Shown piece after piece: positions 1 through 13,173 of a stretch of DNA of 64,000 bases. Made by a program: the position numbers and the translations under genes. Within the stretch, counting starts at the first letter, position 1, and every line of letters begins with the position of its first letter. Location of the stretch: NCBI GenBank assembly GCA_963971225.1, contig OZ020268.1, forward strand, positions 10,799,032 through 10,863,031. Reading direction: 5' to 3'. This DNA is from Melieria omissa (lineage: Eukaryota > Arthropoda > Insecta > Diptera > Ulidiidae). The notes beneath the pieces were generated by a model. The model was not told the origin of the DNA. It did no database searches and saw only the letters and a program-made list of their open reading frames with translations.

Positions 1-900
1 TTCAGTAATTTTCCGACCGACCATTAAAATGTTATTACAACCGAACAGCATTGATGTTGTTATAAGTAATTATAGCAAAATGAAATTATTGTGAAACAAT
101 TGCAATTGTCGGACACGCACAGCGACGACGCAGCTAGTCGACAAATTGAATTGTGGCGTTGCTGTATTTGTTCGGCTGTCAGCAGCAAATGTGATTATGT
201 TGTGTTGCATTATTATTTTTTTCATTTTGTTAAAAATTGCTAAATGGCAAGCAGCAAAATCGTGTTGCTCATCAGTTGCATGCACTTTTATTGAATTTAT
301 TACATGGTGACTGCGGTTTTTGCGGTGACATTCATATTAATTTTTTTTGCATAGCTACGCACAGATGTGAGTGCGTGTGTGTGAGTGTTTGTGTGTGTGT
401 GTGGCAACATGCTGGGGTCAGCGTGCGAGCTGCATTAACATTTGCAGCAGACAGGCGACAATGTGAACGACACCAACTACAGCAACAATACGTTGCAATG
501 ACAGTAATGACAACAGAAAGCGAAAAATTGCAATTAACAAATTTTTTTTAAATGTTTTTTTTCATAAAATATTTTTTTAAACTTGTAAATTGGAATGCAA
601 TTGTTGGCAATGGGCCAGGAATAGTAATTTAATTTTATTTGATTAAGAAAAAAACCACAAATGTCGACCAATGCGTCTAAGCGTGTTGTGCCATGAAGCT
701 AGCAATGCTGATTAGATTAGTTTACAGGGTAATATGACATGTGAATGCCGCTATGTAATTACTATTTTTTAGATGAAATTGTTTTCTGACTATTGGCTTT
801 TCAGTATAATAATTTTTTTGAAAAAAAATTCTAATTAAAAATTTTACAGTGGTTTTATTAGTTATGTCAAAACGGCTGATTCAATTGAATTATGTTGCAT
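1..900. other. Non-coding sequence, no gene recognised
   Basis: AT-rich, apparently single-copy DNA with a GT-rich microsatellite near 371-403. Short open frames on both strands are low-complexity (for example runs of Val/Cys/Ser from the GT repeat) and show no domain or splice-consistent exon. I see no gene here. Confidence 0.5.
371..403. repeat. Imperfect (GT)n microsatellite
   Basis: Alternating G and T with a few interruptions. It is one of many CA/GT microsatellites in the window; others lie at 7677-7709, 10829-10847, 14560-14580, 15196-15214, 31620-31643, 46303-46327, 57376-57402 and 57936-57951. Confidence 0.8.
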
Positions 901-984
901 TTAAAATTTCATTTGTTTTAATTGATGTATCAATACACAAATTTATAATTAATGTAATGTAGACCGAACGGAATTTTAATTAAA

Positions 985-2700
985 CAAATAAACTGATAAT
1001 TACTTAATTAATTACTTAATTAATAATTAAGCTGTTAATTGAAGGATTAATTGAACTAATTAAATGAATTTATTAAGTAATGAAATTAGTTAATTATTAA
1101 ATAATGAAATTAATTTCATTAATTATTTAATAATTAATCAGTTAATTAATTAATTAATTAAGGTTCCAGTTAAGCTGTCAATTAATTTATTAAGTTTCAA
1201 AAAAATTGAATTAAAAAAATTTATTTTTCTAATTAATGACAGCTTAATTATTTTTAGTTCACAATTAACTGTTAATTGTTTACTATGTAGTAATTGAGCT
1301 GTTATTTTAATTAACGGCTTAATTATTTCTTTACTTTTTTAATTAAAAGCAGTTTAATTCTTTTTAATTAGAAATCAAGCTGTTAATTGATTTTTAAGCT
1401 TAATGAAGCTGTTTTTGATTTATTTAAGATTCATTAGTTTTTTTTCGAACTTAAATCTGTTAAGTTAAGCTGATTTTTATTTCAAAAACTTAATTACTTC
1501 CAAATTTTACGAATTCATAACAGCTTAATTTTTTTTAACTACAAATTATGCGACTAATTAATTTAATTCATAATTATTTCTTTCTAACTAAAACTAACTA
1601 ACTAAAATCTGTTCAATTATTTTTAATTAAAAGTTAAGCTGACAGTTATTTCAAAAACTTAATTATTTCTTCATTTTTCAAAATCATAACAGCTTAATGT
1701 TTTTTAATTATAAATTATGCGACTAATTAATTTAATTGAAGCTGTTAATTCATTAATTATTTGGTTATATTTTTTAGTTAAATTAATTACTTTTAATTTG
1801 AATTCAGCTGCGTCTACATTACATTAAGTAATTTAATCAAATCATGTTGCAGTGAATCAAAACAATCAATTTTAGTTCAGGGACATCTTCATAATCACAA
1901 CAATGTCGAATTTTTTGTTAGAGTTTAGTTAAAAAATTTATAATTAATTATAATTAGCACATAATTATGCATGATTTGTAATAATTAACAGTAAATGTAG
2001 TAATTGTAATCAGTTATTAACACAAATTATGTTTAATTATAATTGATTATATAACTGATTATCAATTATGATGCTTAATAATTATAATAAATTAAACTAT
2101 TTAATAATTTTGTATAAACATTGTAAAATAAAGTTAATTACCTGAAAATTATAACAAATTATAATAAGTTTTTAATAAAATCAGAAATGTAATTTTAAAA
2201 ACAAAAATTATAATGATTACAACCATTTTAAAATACAATTAATGTACTTATAATTATTTTTTTTAAATTACATATTTTTTTAAAATGATTTTAAATAATT
2301 AAAAATTATAACTAATTCAAATTAATTGATTACGCCATAATTGTAATGAATTATAATAATTTCTTAACATAAATGTAAAGAATTTTAAACAAATTTTAAT
2401 GATTACAATCATTTAAAAATATAATTCATATAATCATTTCAAATTAATTATATAATTAATGAATAATTATAATGCATTGGAATATTTCTTTGCACAATAA
2501 TGATCAATAAAATTTTCTTAATAATTATCAAACAAATTATACTTAATTAAATTTAATCAATTTAATGACGTCATAATTGTAATAATTTATTATAATAATT
2601 TCTTGTGATAGAACAATTCTATTATTGTACTTACCTGAGTCTTTAATAAAAGTAATTAGTTATGTAATAATTATAATTAATTATGAGTTAAAAAACTATG
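985..2700. repeat. Degenerate AT-rich repeat field
   Basis: Extremely AT-rich tract made of diverged AATTAATTA-type words. In the first half (about 985-1830) the motif AGCTGTTAATT recurs many times in both orientations. In the second half (about 1940-2700) TAATTATAATTA-type words dominate. The unit is too diverged to define a clean period by eye. No coding potential is seen. Confidence 0.6.
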
Positions 2701-5555
2701 GAAAACAATTTTTTGTTTAACACTTAATAACCCATTTTACATATTAACTACATAGCGACATTCACTACTCCCTACAAAGAGCGACACCTGTAAATTAGTC
2801 TCAAAACTTTTTTGGCTTTGCAGCAATTAAACTGAAAATATGTAATTGACCACAAATATTGCAATAATCGCCCAAACTGCGGTACTTACTTTTTTTTTTG
2901 TACTTAACTGTTTTTGTTTAATTTATTTATAATTTTTTACACATGTGATTTATTAGAATTTTTTTAATCTATTATAATTTTTTTTAATTTGTAATCATTT
3001 TCAATCGATAAAACATGCAAGCAAATGCCATTCTATTGTAATAATTAGGTGTAGGCCATAGAGAGTGTGAGAAAGAGAGGACTTAAGAGAGAGAGAGAGT
3101 TTAACTGCCGCTCATACGTGAACATCCTCAACTGACATATTCGTTTCCGTTTCCGTTTCAAATCGCCTGAGTTCCACTTGAGGGCGCAACCGTGTGCCAA
3201 ACAAATAATTTTTTTGTAATATTTAACGTATCTGTATGTATGTAATAGGCAAATAATAACTACTTATACATATTTAATATCTGACCTTGTCGTAATCCAA
3301 TGATTTGCTTCTGCTAAGTGATATTTATGAGTTTTTGTTTAAGACGAATTGACATAAATTGTAACATTGTAATTAAGACGTTAGCTTTTTAATTGAACTT
3401 TAAATTAACAATTTAGCTATTAACTTCAACGATATTGTGTAGGATTTTGTCAATGTGTTAGTGCTTTGCTATCGTTTCGACTCGGGCACTCATTGCAATC
3501 ACATAAGCGGCGCAAAATTGTTTCAATTGCTCGCCACTTCAATGTTAGTAATCAATTTCCACAAACGCAATGAATGAACAACTATTCAAGAGTCGCTCAC
3601 TAGTCCAATTTATAGAATTCTTCAGATTTTCACATTATTTAAATCTGATTTAATGCAGTGAAAGCTCAACTAAAACTTACGAGTTGGCGAATGCGGCTGG
3701 TGAGCGCCTCGCGTGGCAATTGGTCGCGTATTTCATATCAGTTGTACGAGTAGTTTATTATGTAACTTTAACTTGTAAATATGACTATGGTTTTTCCAAA
3801 TTGATATTAAAATATGATCAAATGATGATGTTATTTTAATAAATTGTAGCTACATATAATCGATGCTTCTTGTATTCCGTATTGTGGAATGGCGAGAATT
3901 GTGTAATTTTTGTATTTGTACTGTAATGTCTTCTATCACTGAACGCTGTACCGACGTCTTCTGACATTATACATAAAACATATTTACGAACAATAATTGA
4001 TTAGTTTACGCATTATGATTAATGGAAAATCTATATCAAATGGAAATCAATAACTAAACAAAGCAAATGAAATGAAACATAAAAAACACAAATAGAGAAG
4101 AGAGAATATTAATGAATAACGTTTAAGTGGAATGCGAAATGCATTGATGACATGCGATGCATAACAGAAGTGAAATAGTAAAAGAGAAAATTGAAATTTA
4201 AAAACGAACGATATATCAATAGAAAACTCACATTAAAAAAAGTCACAAAATCAAAATGTGTTTCATTGTTTGTGGAGGTTTGTTAAGGTGCTGAGGGATA
4301 AATGTTTAATGTAGCTGACATTAAATACCAGTATTTACTAATTTTGGCGACAAAAGTCAAAATCGTGGATCTGATATTTTTCGTTATGAGGTTAAACAAG
4401 TTTGCTCCGGATTGATACTGTTGGTTAGCTTCAGAGGAAACCAAGAAGGGAGGGAAGACCGCTCCATACCTAACGTAATGTAAGTAACTTTTAATATCAT
4501 GAACGATTTTTTTGCATAAACGATTTTTATTATTATTGAGGATCAAATGACCAAAACTTCATAATAGCGTTTCCCCTAAATAAATGTTTTTTTAATTGTT
4601 ATTGCTCGGTATAACCTGGTTCAATGAGTATTGGATATGAAAAGTAATGAGTTGGATGACTAGAAATGGAGTTGGCTTCACAAGCATACACAATTTAAGG
4701 ACATACATCTTTCCCCTTCTTAGTACTATTTCAACTAATCTTATTGCTGACCTAAACAAATATATTTAATACCCTCAATTCGATTTATAAGAATTCTAAA
4801 CGGCCATTTCAGAATTAAATAAATAAATAAAATAAATAAATTGTGCTTTATTTCATGTTCCCCGAGTTGTCATTCAAGGACACGAACCCTCTGAATTTTT
4901 GAATTTCCTGAATTTCCATTGAGTTTGAGAATTCCTAATAGGATTTTTTCTTCTTATTAAATTTATTTAAACTCCCACTAGTTGCCTACAATAATCTCTG
5001 GCCGAGAATTGCTTCAATATTTGCAGATGTGAGATCTGGGGCTCAGAATTTAAAGGACTCCATTTGATTCCAACATTCATAGTTAAACTTCGGGTTCAAT
5101 AATGTTTCAGATTAGGTCAGATTAGTACTGAAATGCTTATGCAGGAATGATCTATTGTGTTTTTTACTACTGTCTGTCGGTGATTTAGGTTTTCTTTCCT
5201 ACCGTCACTGCAGAATCGACGAATACTCGTTACATTTCGTGGTTCGATACAACTAAGAAAATATTTATATATATTTCATGGTTCAGCGGTGTGAACTGCA
5301 AAGAGAACGCATTTAAAATTTACCAAAAGATATACAGGTTACTTAAGTATGAAAGATTAGGTAAGGTAAGGTAAGGTGTTGCGCATAAGATATCATATTG
5401 AGGAGGGTTCTGAACACAACTTTTGATCCCAATTTGAACCTTCAAACATCTTGAGTGCATCAATGGCATAAGACTGACTAATTTCTGGCCCCATGCCAAT
5501 GCCAACTAAACTGCTAAGCTCCGAAAGTTAGAAAGATTTAATGAGATTAATAGCA
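2701..5555. other. Non-coding sequence, no gene recognised
   Basis: Mostly AT-rich sequence with a short GA run near 3091-3101 and an AAATA-type run near 4818-4840. The sequence near 5358-5376 repeats AGGTA. No exon, RNA gene or bounded mobile element could be supported. Confidence 0.4.
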
Positions 5556-5559
5556 CTGA

Positions 5560-6190
5560 GACCAGAAATGATCTATTGTAGCTTACGCGTTGTAAGAGAA
5601 CGCCCTCTAGAACCACAGACCTAATGAGGCCTTATAACTCATGGGGGCTTACATGTTCATTCTTCGCTCTGCAGGCGAGTATTGGTCTAGGTTTGGCCTC
5701 ATGCTATGACAAACCGTATCAGAGTGCAGTATGATGTATTCAGAAGTCTCCTTCGCTGTTTTACAGTGTCTGCAGATATTAATCTCTCCTTAAACTTCCC
5801 AGTCTGCAGTGCCCAGTTATAAGTACGGTGATCTGTCTAAGCTGATTTTTTTTCTAGTCTGAGGCATTCTTCGCTAGAGTCCGACCGATTAATCGGCATC
5901 GGTATCGGCCAAAAAATTTGGTATCGGTCGGACTCTATTCTTCACTCCATTGCGAGTTATGTACCTTTGATGTCTAAGAACCGAGACAGTAGACCAGTGT
6001 TCTGAAATCATAATTCTGTCCTTAAGCCTTAGTGACTCTGCTAAGTCTTTCTTTCTATAGTCATAGCATTATGAAGGGCTCCAGCCCAAGAGAGACCGTA
6101 GCAAGGCTATACGCCTTCTCGTTTCCATTTATTCCTCTGTGTCCTGGGACCCGGAGGATGGTTGAACCTCCAAAAGTTAGTCAGTACTGG
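5560..6190 (-). pseudogene. Degenerate non-LTR retrotransposon fragment (RNase H region)
   Basis: Read on the minus strand, about 6165-6085 translates to VPGHRGINGNEKA, the signature of the RNase H domain in R1/Jockey-type LINEs (usually W-V-P-G-H-x-G-x-x-G-N-E-x-A-D). Farther downstream on that strand, after stops and frame changes, ITVLITGHCRLGSL matches the LTGH block that follows RNase H in these elements. Many stops and shifts make it a dead fragment. A 63-80 bp MITE is inserted inside it. The assignment to the R1/Jockey group is an inference from motif style; the ends are approximate. Confidence 0.6.
5873..5937. mobile_element. Tiny MITE with TAGAGTCCGACC ends, copy 1
   Basis: The left end reads TAGAGTCCGACCGAT (from 5875) and the right end is its exact inverse ending at 5937, enclosing only about 30 bp. 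The word ATTCTTC occurs at 5866-5872 and again at 5937-5943, compatible with a 7-8 bp target duplication of hAT type. A second copy lies at 16448-16530. It sits inside the LINE fragment and is therefore younger than it. Confidence 0.65.
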
Positions 6191-6297
6191 TAACTTAGAT
6201 CTTATCTCGCGTACCAAATTGATCTAGCGAGATTCCCAACCATGCTGCTGTCATCTCCTCACACAACAGATGGCGCTACGAGCGTAGTTCAAAATAA

Positions 6298-6475
6298 CGA
6301 AGGCGACGTTCCTAAGCGGCTTTAGATGGCAGCCCCATCACTTAAGACTACCTGCGGCAGGCCAATCATTTACCCTGGCAGAACAACACAACCGATTAAC
6401 GTAACCAACACAAGGCCATTGCATTGTTTCGTGGGGGCCCTATGCTCCAGAGAGGAGTGAACAAGGAACAAAATG
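6298..6475 (-). repeat. Unclassified dispersed repeat, copy 1
   Basis: The minus strand contains GGTTACGTTAATCGGTTGTG followed by a segment ending near CGCTTAGGAACG. The same blocks occur on the plus strand at 18266-18365 (front part) and 44571-44740 (longer). This is an interspersed repeat of unknown class; no open frame or bounded ends were found. Confidence 0.6.
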
Positions 6476-6479
6476 ATCT

Positions 6480-8742
6480 TATTTCATCATCCAACAAATT
6501 TTGAAATATTTCTCACAGACTTTCAGCAAAAGTTGGAAAAATGGACTTTTGCTCTTTAAGCGAAGATGCTGGAACTCATACCATTTAAACCTGGTTTTAT
6601 TTATGAGCCAAGTGCCTTGAGCAACAATAGACTCTCAAAAAATTAGTTTTAAACACAAACTGCAGATTTGACTCTTCTTGGAGTAGTTGTATAACCAAGT
6701 AACCCAACTCGTAACGTTGTCGTGAGTGTTCTCAAATATTTAGGCGCACAGGCTGTGTTGGCAGTTATTCAAAAGATCCAAGACATAACTCAAAATGCTG
6801 CGCGTCGCACAATTTGTGCTCAATCGTCTGTTGGTGTGCGTATTAAATTATGCCAGCTTAACCTTTGCCTAAATGGCGTAAAGCCCCCGTCCACCGACGA
6901 CGCTCAGCGGAGCAATGCTTTTCGCGCTGCCAACCCGCATAAATCACTGCGGCACATCCTTAATAAACGCACTACGCACAATTTATGAAACAATTAAAAT
7001 GCTGTGCCACCAGCAGTTTTAGAGCATAAAACATTAACTTCGCGCCAAAATGAAACGACGACAGCAGTCGATGTGTTCGGGCATTGTACATAATATACAT
7101 AGACATACTTACATGTATGAGTGAGAACCAGGACAACAGTACGGGGTGGATGGGCAAAGAGACTGTTAACAATAAGAACAAGAAGCAGAGAAACATGACA
7201 AATAAGAAGAAGAAGAAGCTGAGCAAGCACAGCGTGTAATACAAGCAACAGCGAACGCCCAAACAACGAAGAAGCCTTCGAGCTTCGAGCTTGTTTGGCG
7301 AGAACAAGTGGGAGTGGAAGATGTGGAGGGGAGGAAGTGACGTTGGTTGGCCATTAGGAACTAAACACCATTATTGGGAGCAGATTCGTAATTAACTTTA
7401 TGTGCGCCGCACTAATTAAGACATTTAACAAGGATAAAATTACCTTTTAACAGCGACAGCAACAGCAACAGCAACAGCGGCAGCAATAACAATGCACACA
7501 CAGGCAGCAGGCGGAGTGTAGAGTCAATGAATAAGTTCACACATACAGACACACACATACATACAAGTAAAAAATATATAAAATGGCAGCAATGCTGAGA
7601 AAATACAAGGCGGCAGCAATCAGGAAATATGGCAGCACCACCTCCACCAAGAAATGTGGAATAGTGCACGTCAAATCACACACACACTCACACACACACA
7701 CATACACACATGCACTAAGGTCGTTTTCAATTAGCAGCAAAAGCAGCCACGTCAGCCGTTTCGACTTTATGGCAAATTAAAGTGTGAAAATGGCCGCCAC
7801 AACCAGTCAGCCCAGTTGCCGTTAACTGCCACTTGCCAGCAAGTTTTGATGCAAGTTTATTGTTGGCCACAACTGCTTGGCTTGGCTGCTTGGAAAATTA
7901 TGAAAAATTGCGTGGGTTCATAAAAATGCTGCAAATTAAAAAACGTAAATCAAAATCAGGGCAGCTCAGTGTGTTGCAGCGCTCACCTAGTCAGCTAATG
8001 CGCCCGCACGACCGCAGCTGTACTGGAGCTTCAGCGCATAAATAACAACAAAATATTACATTGCATACTTGCAGGCGTCAAAGTAATTTGCTGCTGCGAA
8101 CTTTTTGCTCCACCAACACCACCGCCGCTGCCACCGCCGCTCATAAATTAGCCAATAGCTGCGGGGAAGGCCACGGCTGCGGCCAATCGCAAGTAAACAA
8201 CAAGTTTAAGCAATTAAAAGCAGCCCGCGCACCCGGAAAGTTGTCGTCACTTTGGATTTGTAAAGTTTGCAATTTAATTTTCTGTACAATGTTTTTTTTT
8301 GTTCGGTCACTGCTGCGCTCACCACTTTATATAATTTTTAATTAAATTATGAAAGCTGTTGCTATTGTTGTTGTTGTTGGGTTTATTCTTGACTGTTTTT
8401 AAAGTGAGTGGCTGTGATTTGGTTAAAGCGTTGCGGCCAGTTGGCAACCGTCGTTGTGCTATTAGAATGTTTGAACTTTGCAACCTTTTCATGCGATCTG
8501 ATGAACTGACAGACAGATTCTTCGAAAAACCCGCCAATCACAAAATGGACAAAGCAATGCCTATTAGGTGGTGTGGTAAGTGGAACGATTTCTTTGGAGG
8601 CTTAAGTTCAAAGAGGTAAATGAGAGCATGAATTGGGGTCGATTGAGGTCTCGAGTCTAGGCGGACAGATATGCTTTTGAAGTTGTCAAGAAATGCGTCT
8701 ATACCAACCTGGATACACAGCGAATGATTTCTCTAGCCAATA
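6480..8742. other. Less AT-rich non-coding island
   Basis: Apparently unique sequence with CAG/CAA-type trinucleotide runs (7449-7480), a CA microsatellite (7677-7709) and AAG runs (7205-7220). The overlapping open frames are compositionally biased (poly-Leu, poly-Ser, Thr-His repeats). They lack splice-consistent structure or recognisable domains, so I do not call them genes. It may be intergenic or intronic regulatory DNA. Confidence 0.4.
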
Positions 8743-10033
8743 CAGTGTTGCCAGATCAGGAGATTTCCTTCTAGATTTAGAAGATTCTTGGCCTTTCAGA
8801 AGAATTTTTAGGAGGAAGAATTGTTTTGGAGAAAGTTTAGGAGATGTATATTTTATGTTAAGTAAAAAGTATGAAAAGTGATGAAAATGACTATGGTACA
8901 TTTTTGATATTACTTCGATGAGAATGGGAACCAATTAATTTGGCTGTGTTGCATTACTTGATGTTTCCGCTTTTATTTAACACCTCACTCGTTAGTTAAT
9001 TTACGTAAAATTTGCATGTTTTTCAACATCAAAGAAAACGCCATGAAATTACATATTTTCCGACTTTGAGGACCAATTACCGCGGAATTGTAAAAGTTGT
9101 AAAAATAAATTACATTGGAAAAGAAGCCGTGAGGTGTTGTAAATGCCACAAAGAGAAAATAATTTGAACTGGTTTATTGGTTTAGACATTACAATCCGAA
9201 ATGTGTAAAAAGTCAGTGGAAAATCCGAAAAAGTGACTTGCCCATTTTTTGCGACAACGGAAACTAAACAAACGGCTTGCGGATTCGAAATCAGCGGCCC
9301 CTAATTACCCTAGAACTGATGTCAAACCCAGAAAAGCCATTTTGCTGTTGATCAGTGTTACTTAAACATACAAAAAATTGAAAATTTGAATATTTCTGTA
9401 TTTACTTTAGCCAAAATTAAAAAAAAATTTATCTAAATTGAAAGAAAACGTAAAATTCAACAGTTATCTAAAGTTTTCTGCTTCTTCTTCTTTACTATGT
9501 CAAGACATATAATTAAAAAACGGGTATACTTCTTTTCCTTAAACTTAAATATTCACTTTATTAATTTCGTATTTTTCCTAAAACTTCAAACTATTCTAAG
9601 GACCAACAAAAAATTGATTCTTGAAACCACAAAAGGTTTAGACGTCCACAAAGTAGCACGTTCCCATATGGCAACAAAATAGCGAATGGGTTAAACATTT
9701 TTAAGCTTTCAAAATGTTAGCTCATTCTATCTTGTTCTCACTTATTGCTGTTACAATGAAATTTCGCCAAAAATTGCACTTTGTGATTAATTAATTTGTT
9801 ACATGTTTTGTTTTTGTTAAGTTTTTGCTGTTAAGCTGAAGTTAAATAAAAAAAATTTGCATTAAAAAAATTATATCTATGTATATATTTTTATTTTTTA
9901 TGAGAAGTTTAATTCCTTTAAAATTACGCATATTAAAAAAAAATTTTAGAAGATTTTTTTAACTTTCGATAGGAAATTTCAGTTTTTTTTTTAAGATTTA
10001 GCAGAAAGTCATTTCAGGTATCTGGCAACACTG
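8743..10033. mobile_element. Non-autonomous hAT-like element, family CAGTGTTGCC, copy 1
   Basis: This 1291-bp element begins CAGTGTTGCCAGAT and ends with the inverse (ATCTGGCAACACTG). Flanking 8-mers AGCCAATA (8735-8742) and AGCTAATA (10034-10041) match at 7 of 8 positions, as expected for an aged hAT target duplication. The left ~150 bp and right ~330 bp are shared with the elements at 15805-16375 and 12433-13165; the middle (about 8900-9690) is specific to this copy. No transposase is recognisable. Confidence 0.8.
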
Positions 10034-10129
10034 AGCTAATAGTTCTTAATATGGTCTCGGTAGGAAATTGAATAACAGGAACCTCTGTCGACCGTCAAAA
10101 TTTGAACTCTGTAGGACACTAGTGGCCCT

Positions 10130-10440
10130 TGGGGTCTTCGAGAAGAAAGTGCTTCTCAAAATCGTGGACCCTGTTCGTATTGGTAGCGACTTTTGGATAA
10201 GAATGAATAATAATGAGCTATATGAGCTGAAAGATTAACATCTTTTTGATCCACCAAACAAGGTGTTCGATGCGTTAGTTGTGGATCGATGGCAAAGCGT
10301 GAGCCCATGTCTCCGATGGAAGGATCAAGTGAAAGACATCCTATGGAAAAGATTCACGCAAAACCGACGCGCCTGGAAAGAACTTTTTGCAAACAGTTAT
10401 CCGGTAATAGGTTTTGTTCAAAATTGTCCTTTTACTCAAA
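10130..10440 (+). pseudogene. Non-LTR retrotransposon reverse-transcriptase tail, degenerate
   Basis: Plus-strand frames give RIGSDFWIRMNNNELYELK near 10166-10232. After a stop and deletion, KVFDALVVDRW and then CLRWKDQVKD appear (about 10262-10340). This resembles the conserved C-terminal tail after the reverse transcriptase of RTE/Jockey-like LINEs, which typically has an NxELY block, then K-x-V-F, then R-G-R-P-x-x-R-W-x-D-x-V. Internal stops and missing segments show it is non-functional. The clade is not resolvable from this piece. Confidence 0.5.
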
Positions 10441-12200
10441 GTAGACAGCACATTCATACCAGCAACAATAAACCGCATCACTTACAAGTCGACCTGTAAA
10501 TCAATAAAAGGTCCCAAAACCTACCTACACGTCTTCCCCCCCCCTCCAACTCGCGCACTTTGTCTACATTCTCCTGTCGCTTTGAAAGCCGCTGCCTTCT
10601 GCCATTTTGACAGCAACCGCACACTTACCTTTGAGCGCTATTTTGTTTTTCTTTTACGCGCGGTGTGGGGGAATATCGAAGTGCGGATTGCAAACGGAGT
10701 TTTATTCAAATTTCATTAGCGTCGCCGCAAGGGTTGTTAGTGATTTTTGGTTTTCCAACACTTTTCAGCGCCCAATGCTTTTGCCAACTTTAAACAGCAC
10801 TGATGACGATATCGCAAACATACACAAACACACACACACACACACTCAGATAAACACACTCACATACATACAAACACAATAAAGCTTAGAGGCGGCGTCA
10901 TGTTCGCTTCATAAGCGCAACGAATGAATTTTAATTCAATTATAGCGAAAAATTGGAAATTTGCTGGCTTTTTTATGCGCACGGCCCCCTTTTTGCTTTC
11001 TATACGTGTAAGAATATAGTAAAGGGCAAAAGGGGATTTATTTTGCCCTGTTGCTCAGCTATAAGGACCTCTGTTTTTGAAATGCGGCAGAGGAGCAAAG
11101 TGAACGAAAAACAATTTACTTTATTTTTGCTTAGTGGCGCACAATATTTGCGCCAACGTTGTTCATGATTTATGTTGCGCTGCCAAAAATTGCTTCAACT
11201 GCAGAATTTGTTTTTTTTTGCCAAGCGGCGCATTTTTCAAATTCAATTATTGGTGTCTTAAGGTTTTAGTGAAAATTGAAAAAGTGCAAAATACCATTAA
11301 AACAAGTAAAAGCTCATAACCAAAGCTTAGGTAACACTTTCCTTTTTTTACTATTTTCCTATACAAAAAATTATAGTATTGACACTTTGCATGCGTTAAA
11401 TTTACTTTAATTTTATGCGCAAACTTTGATTGCATTGCACTTTGCTAAAGTTTTGATTGCGTAATTTACAATGGCAACCCTTAAATTCAATAACACGCAC
11501 AGACATCGAAACACAATGAAGCGCAAAAATTCAGTCATAAAGTCCGCAACGCCGCCTTTCGCTTTCGTGCCTCAAATAATGAAAGCGGAAGTGCTTCCCG
11601 CGTTGGTTGCCAACGGTGCTGAATAGGGAGAGGAGGAGTGTGGAAGAAAAAGTGAAAAGTTGCCAGTTTGCTGTTTTTGCTGATTTTTGTTTTGTTTTCA
11701 CTGTTCGTTGACGCTGCACGTAATTCGCATTTGAATTCCATTAATTTATTTACCTGATCGCGCACACTTCTGCAGACTTGAAAATTAGTTGAGCTCAATT
11801 GCTCAAAGTTTGCTACATTTAAGTTTGAGGAAATTGAGGTTAGAAATGATTGTTTTAACGTGTAAAATGCTTAGGCTTTGCTTGCAAATATGGTTGGAGA
11901 GATAGATGAATGAATTTGAGGATAGCCGAGAAATGGACTTGGATGAGGCGCTTCTTCAAGGCAGTTTGGAGTTTAGAGTAAAAAAACCCATAATTGAATT
12001 AGATTATCAATTTGTTTATTCATTGTTCTCCAATATTTGATTAAAATTTCCAAAATTGGAGTTGTAGAGATTTGAAGTAGGCGACCATACTTGCAAAACT
12101 TCAAAAGCGTTTTCTCGAAACTGTATTTTTCAAAATGGCTCCAACAATAACTTGAGACCAAAATTAAACCGATTGACTTGGAATTGGACATATAGAGGGT
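10441..12200. other. Non-coding sequence, no gene recognised
   Basis: Mixed-composition unique-looking sequence with a CA microsatellite at 10829-10847. Open frames here have no recognisable domain and overlap one another on both strands. Nothing further could be supported. Confidence 0.4.
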
Positions 12201-12341
12201 CAGTGGCGCACACAGACTTTCATTTAGGGCAGTTTGCTTAAAATTTTTTAGTTCGACTCCATTTTAAACCATATTTTGCTTCAGCATTTTTTGTATTTGG
12301 GGGAGGTTTGAGCCCCCAACCCTTTTGTATGCGCGCCACTG
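12201..12341. mobile_element. hAT-like MITE with CAGTGGCG ends, copy 1
   Basis: A 141-bp element beginning CAGTGGCGCACA and ending in the inverse of CAGTGGCGCGCA. Flanking 8-mers TAGAGGGT (12193-12200) and TAGAAGGT (12342-12349) match at 7 of 8 positions. The internal GGGGGAGGTTTGAGCCCCC-type block recurs in the related elements at 24985-25155 and 47923-48072. Confidence 0.75.
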
Positions 12342-12432
12342 TAGAAGGTGTCCCGATTGTGTACGATTTAGATTTCATTTCGTTTCTTTCTCTGCAAGTG
12401 GCAGCTCTGAAAATTCATAGCTGTCGTCTATG

Positions 12433-13165
12433 CAGTGTTGCCAGTACCCGAAATGACTTTCCCCTAAATAAAAAAAAAAATACCGAAATTTCCTCCCAAA
12501 TTAAAAAAAAATTTCCAAATTTTTTTTTTTTATTTACGTAATTTTAAAGGAATTAAATCTCTCTTAACAAATAAAAATATATGCATGTACTTTGTTTTAA
12601 TGCAACATTTTTATATTTAATTTCTTAAAAAAAAATATTAAAAAATTCTAAAATTGTCTAACAAAATTTAAATTTTTTTTTTATAATTTGTGTCATTTTA
12701 AAGAAACTATCTACTAACTAGCTTATCATAAAAAGTAAAAATATATACGTACATATAATTTTTTTTTAATGCAGTTTTTCTTTATTCATCTTCAGCTTAA
12801 CAAGAAAAACTTTACAAAAACAAAACATTTAACAATTGAATTAAATAAAAAGTGCAACTTTTGGAGGGATTTCATTGTACCAGATATAAGTGAGAACAAG
12901 ATAGAACGACCTTAAATTTTGTAAGCTAACAAATTTTTAACACAACAGGATGCTTTGACTATTAAAATAGTACCAAAATATGTTTTGTTTCCAGTGTTCC
13001 CAATACATCATACTTTTTTAATAAAAAATCTCCTTAAATTTCACAAAGGATCAGAAAAACCCCCACATAAAATAGAAATCTCCTAAACTTTCTCCTAAAC
13101 AATTCTTAATCCTAAAAATTCTCCTAAAACGCCAAGAATCTGCTAAATCTAGGAGGGCAACACTG
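12433..13165. mobile_element. Non-autonomous hAT-like element, family CAGTGTTGCC, copy 2
   Basis: A 733-bp element with CAGTGTTGCC at the left end and GGCAACACTG at the right. It is flanked by a perfect 8-bp duplication CGTCTATG (12425-12432 and 13166-13173). It lies in the opposite orientation to the copies at 8743 and 15805: its right end carries the inverse of the GGAGATTTCC-type subterminal block. No coding capacity for a transposase. Confidence 0.9.
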
Positions 13166-13173
13166 CGTCTATG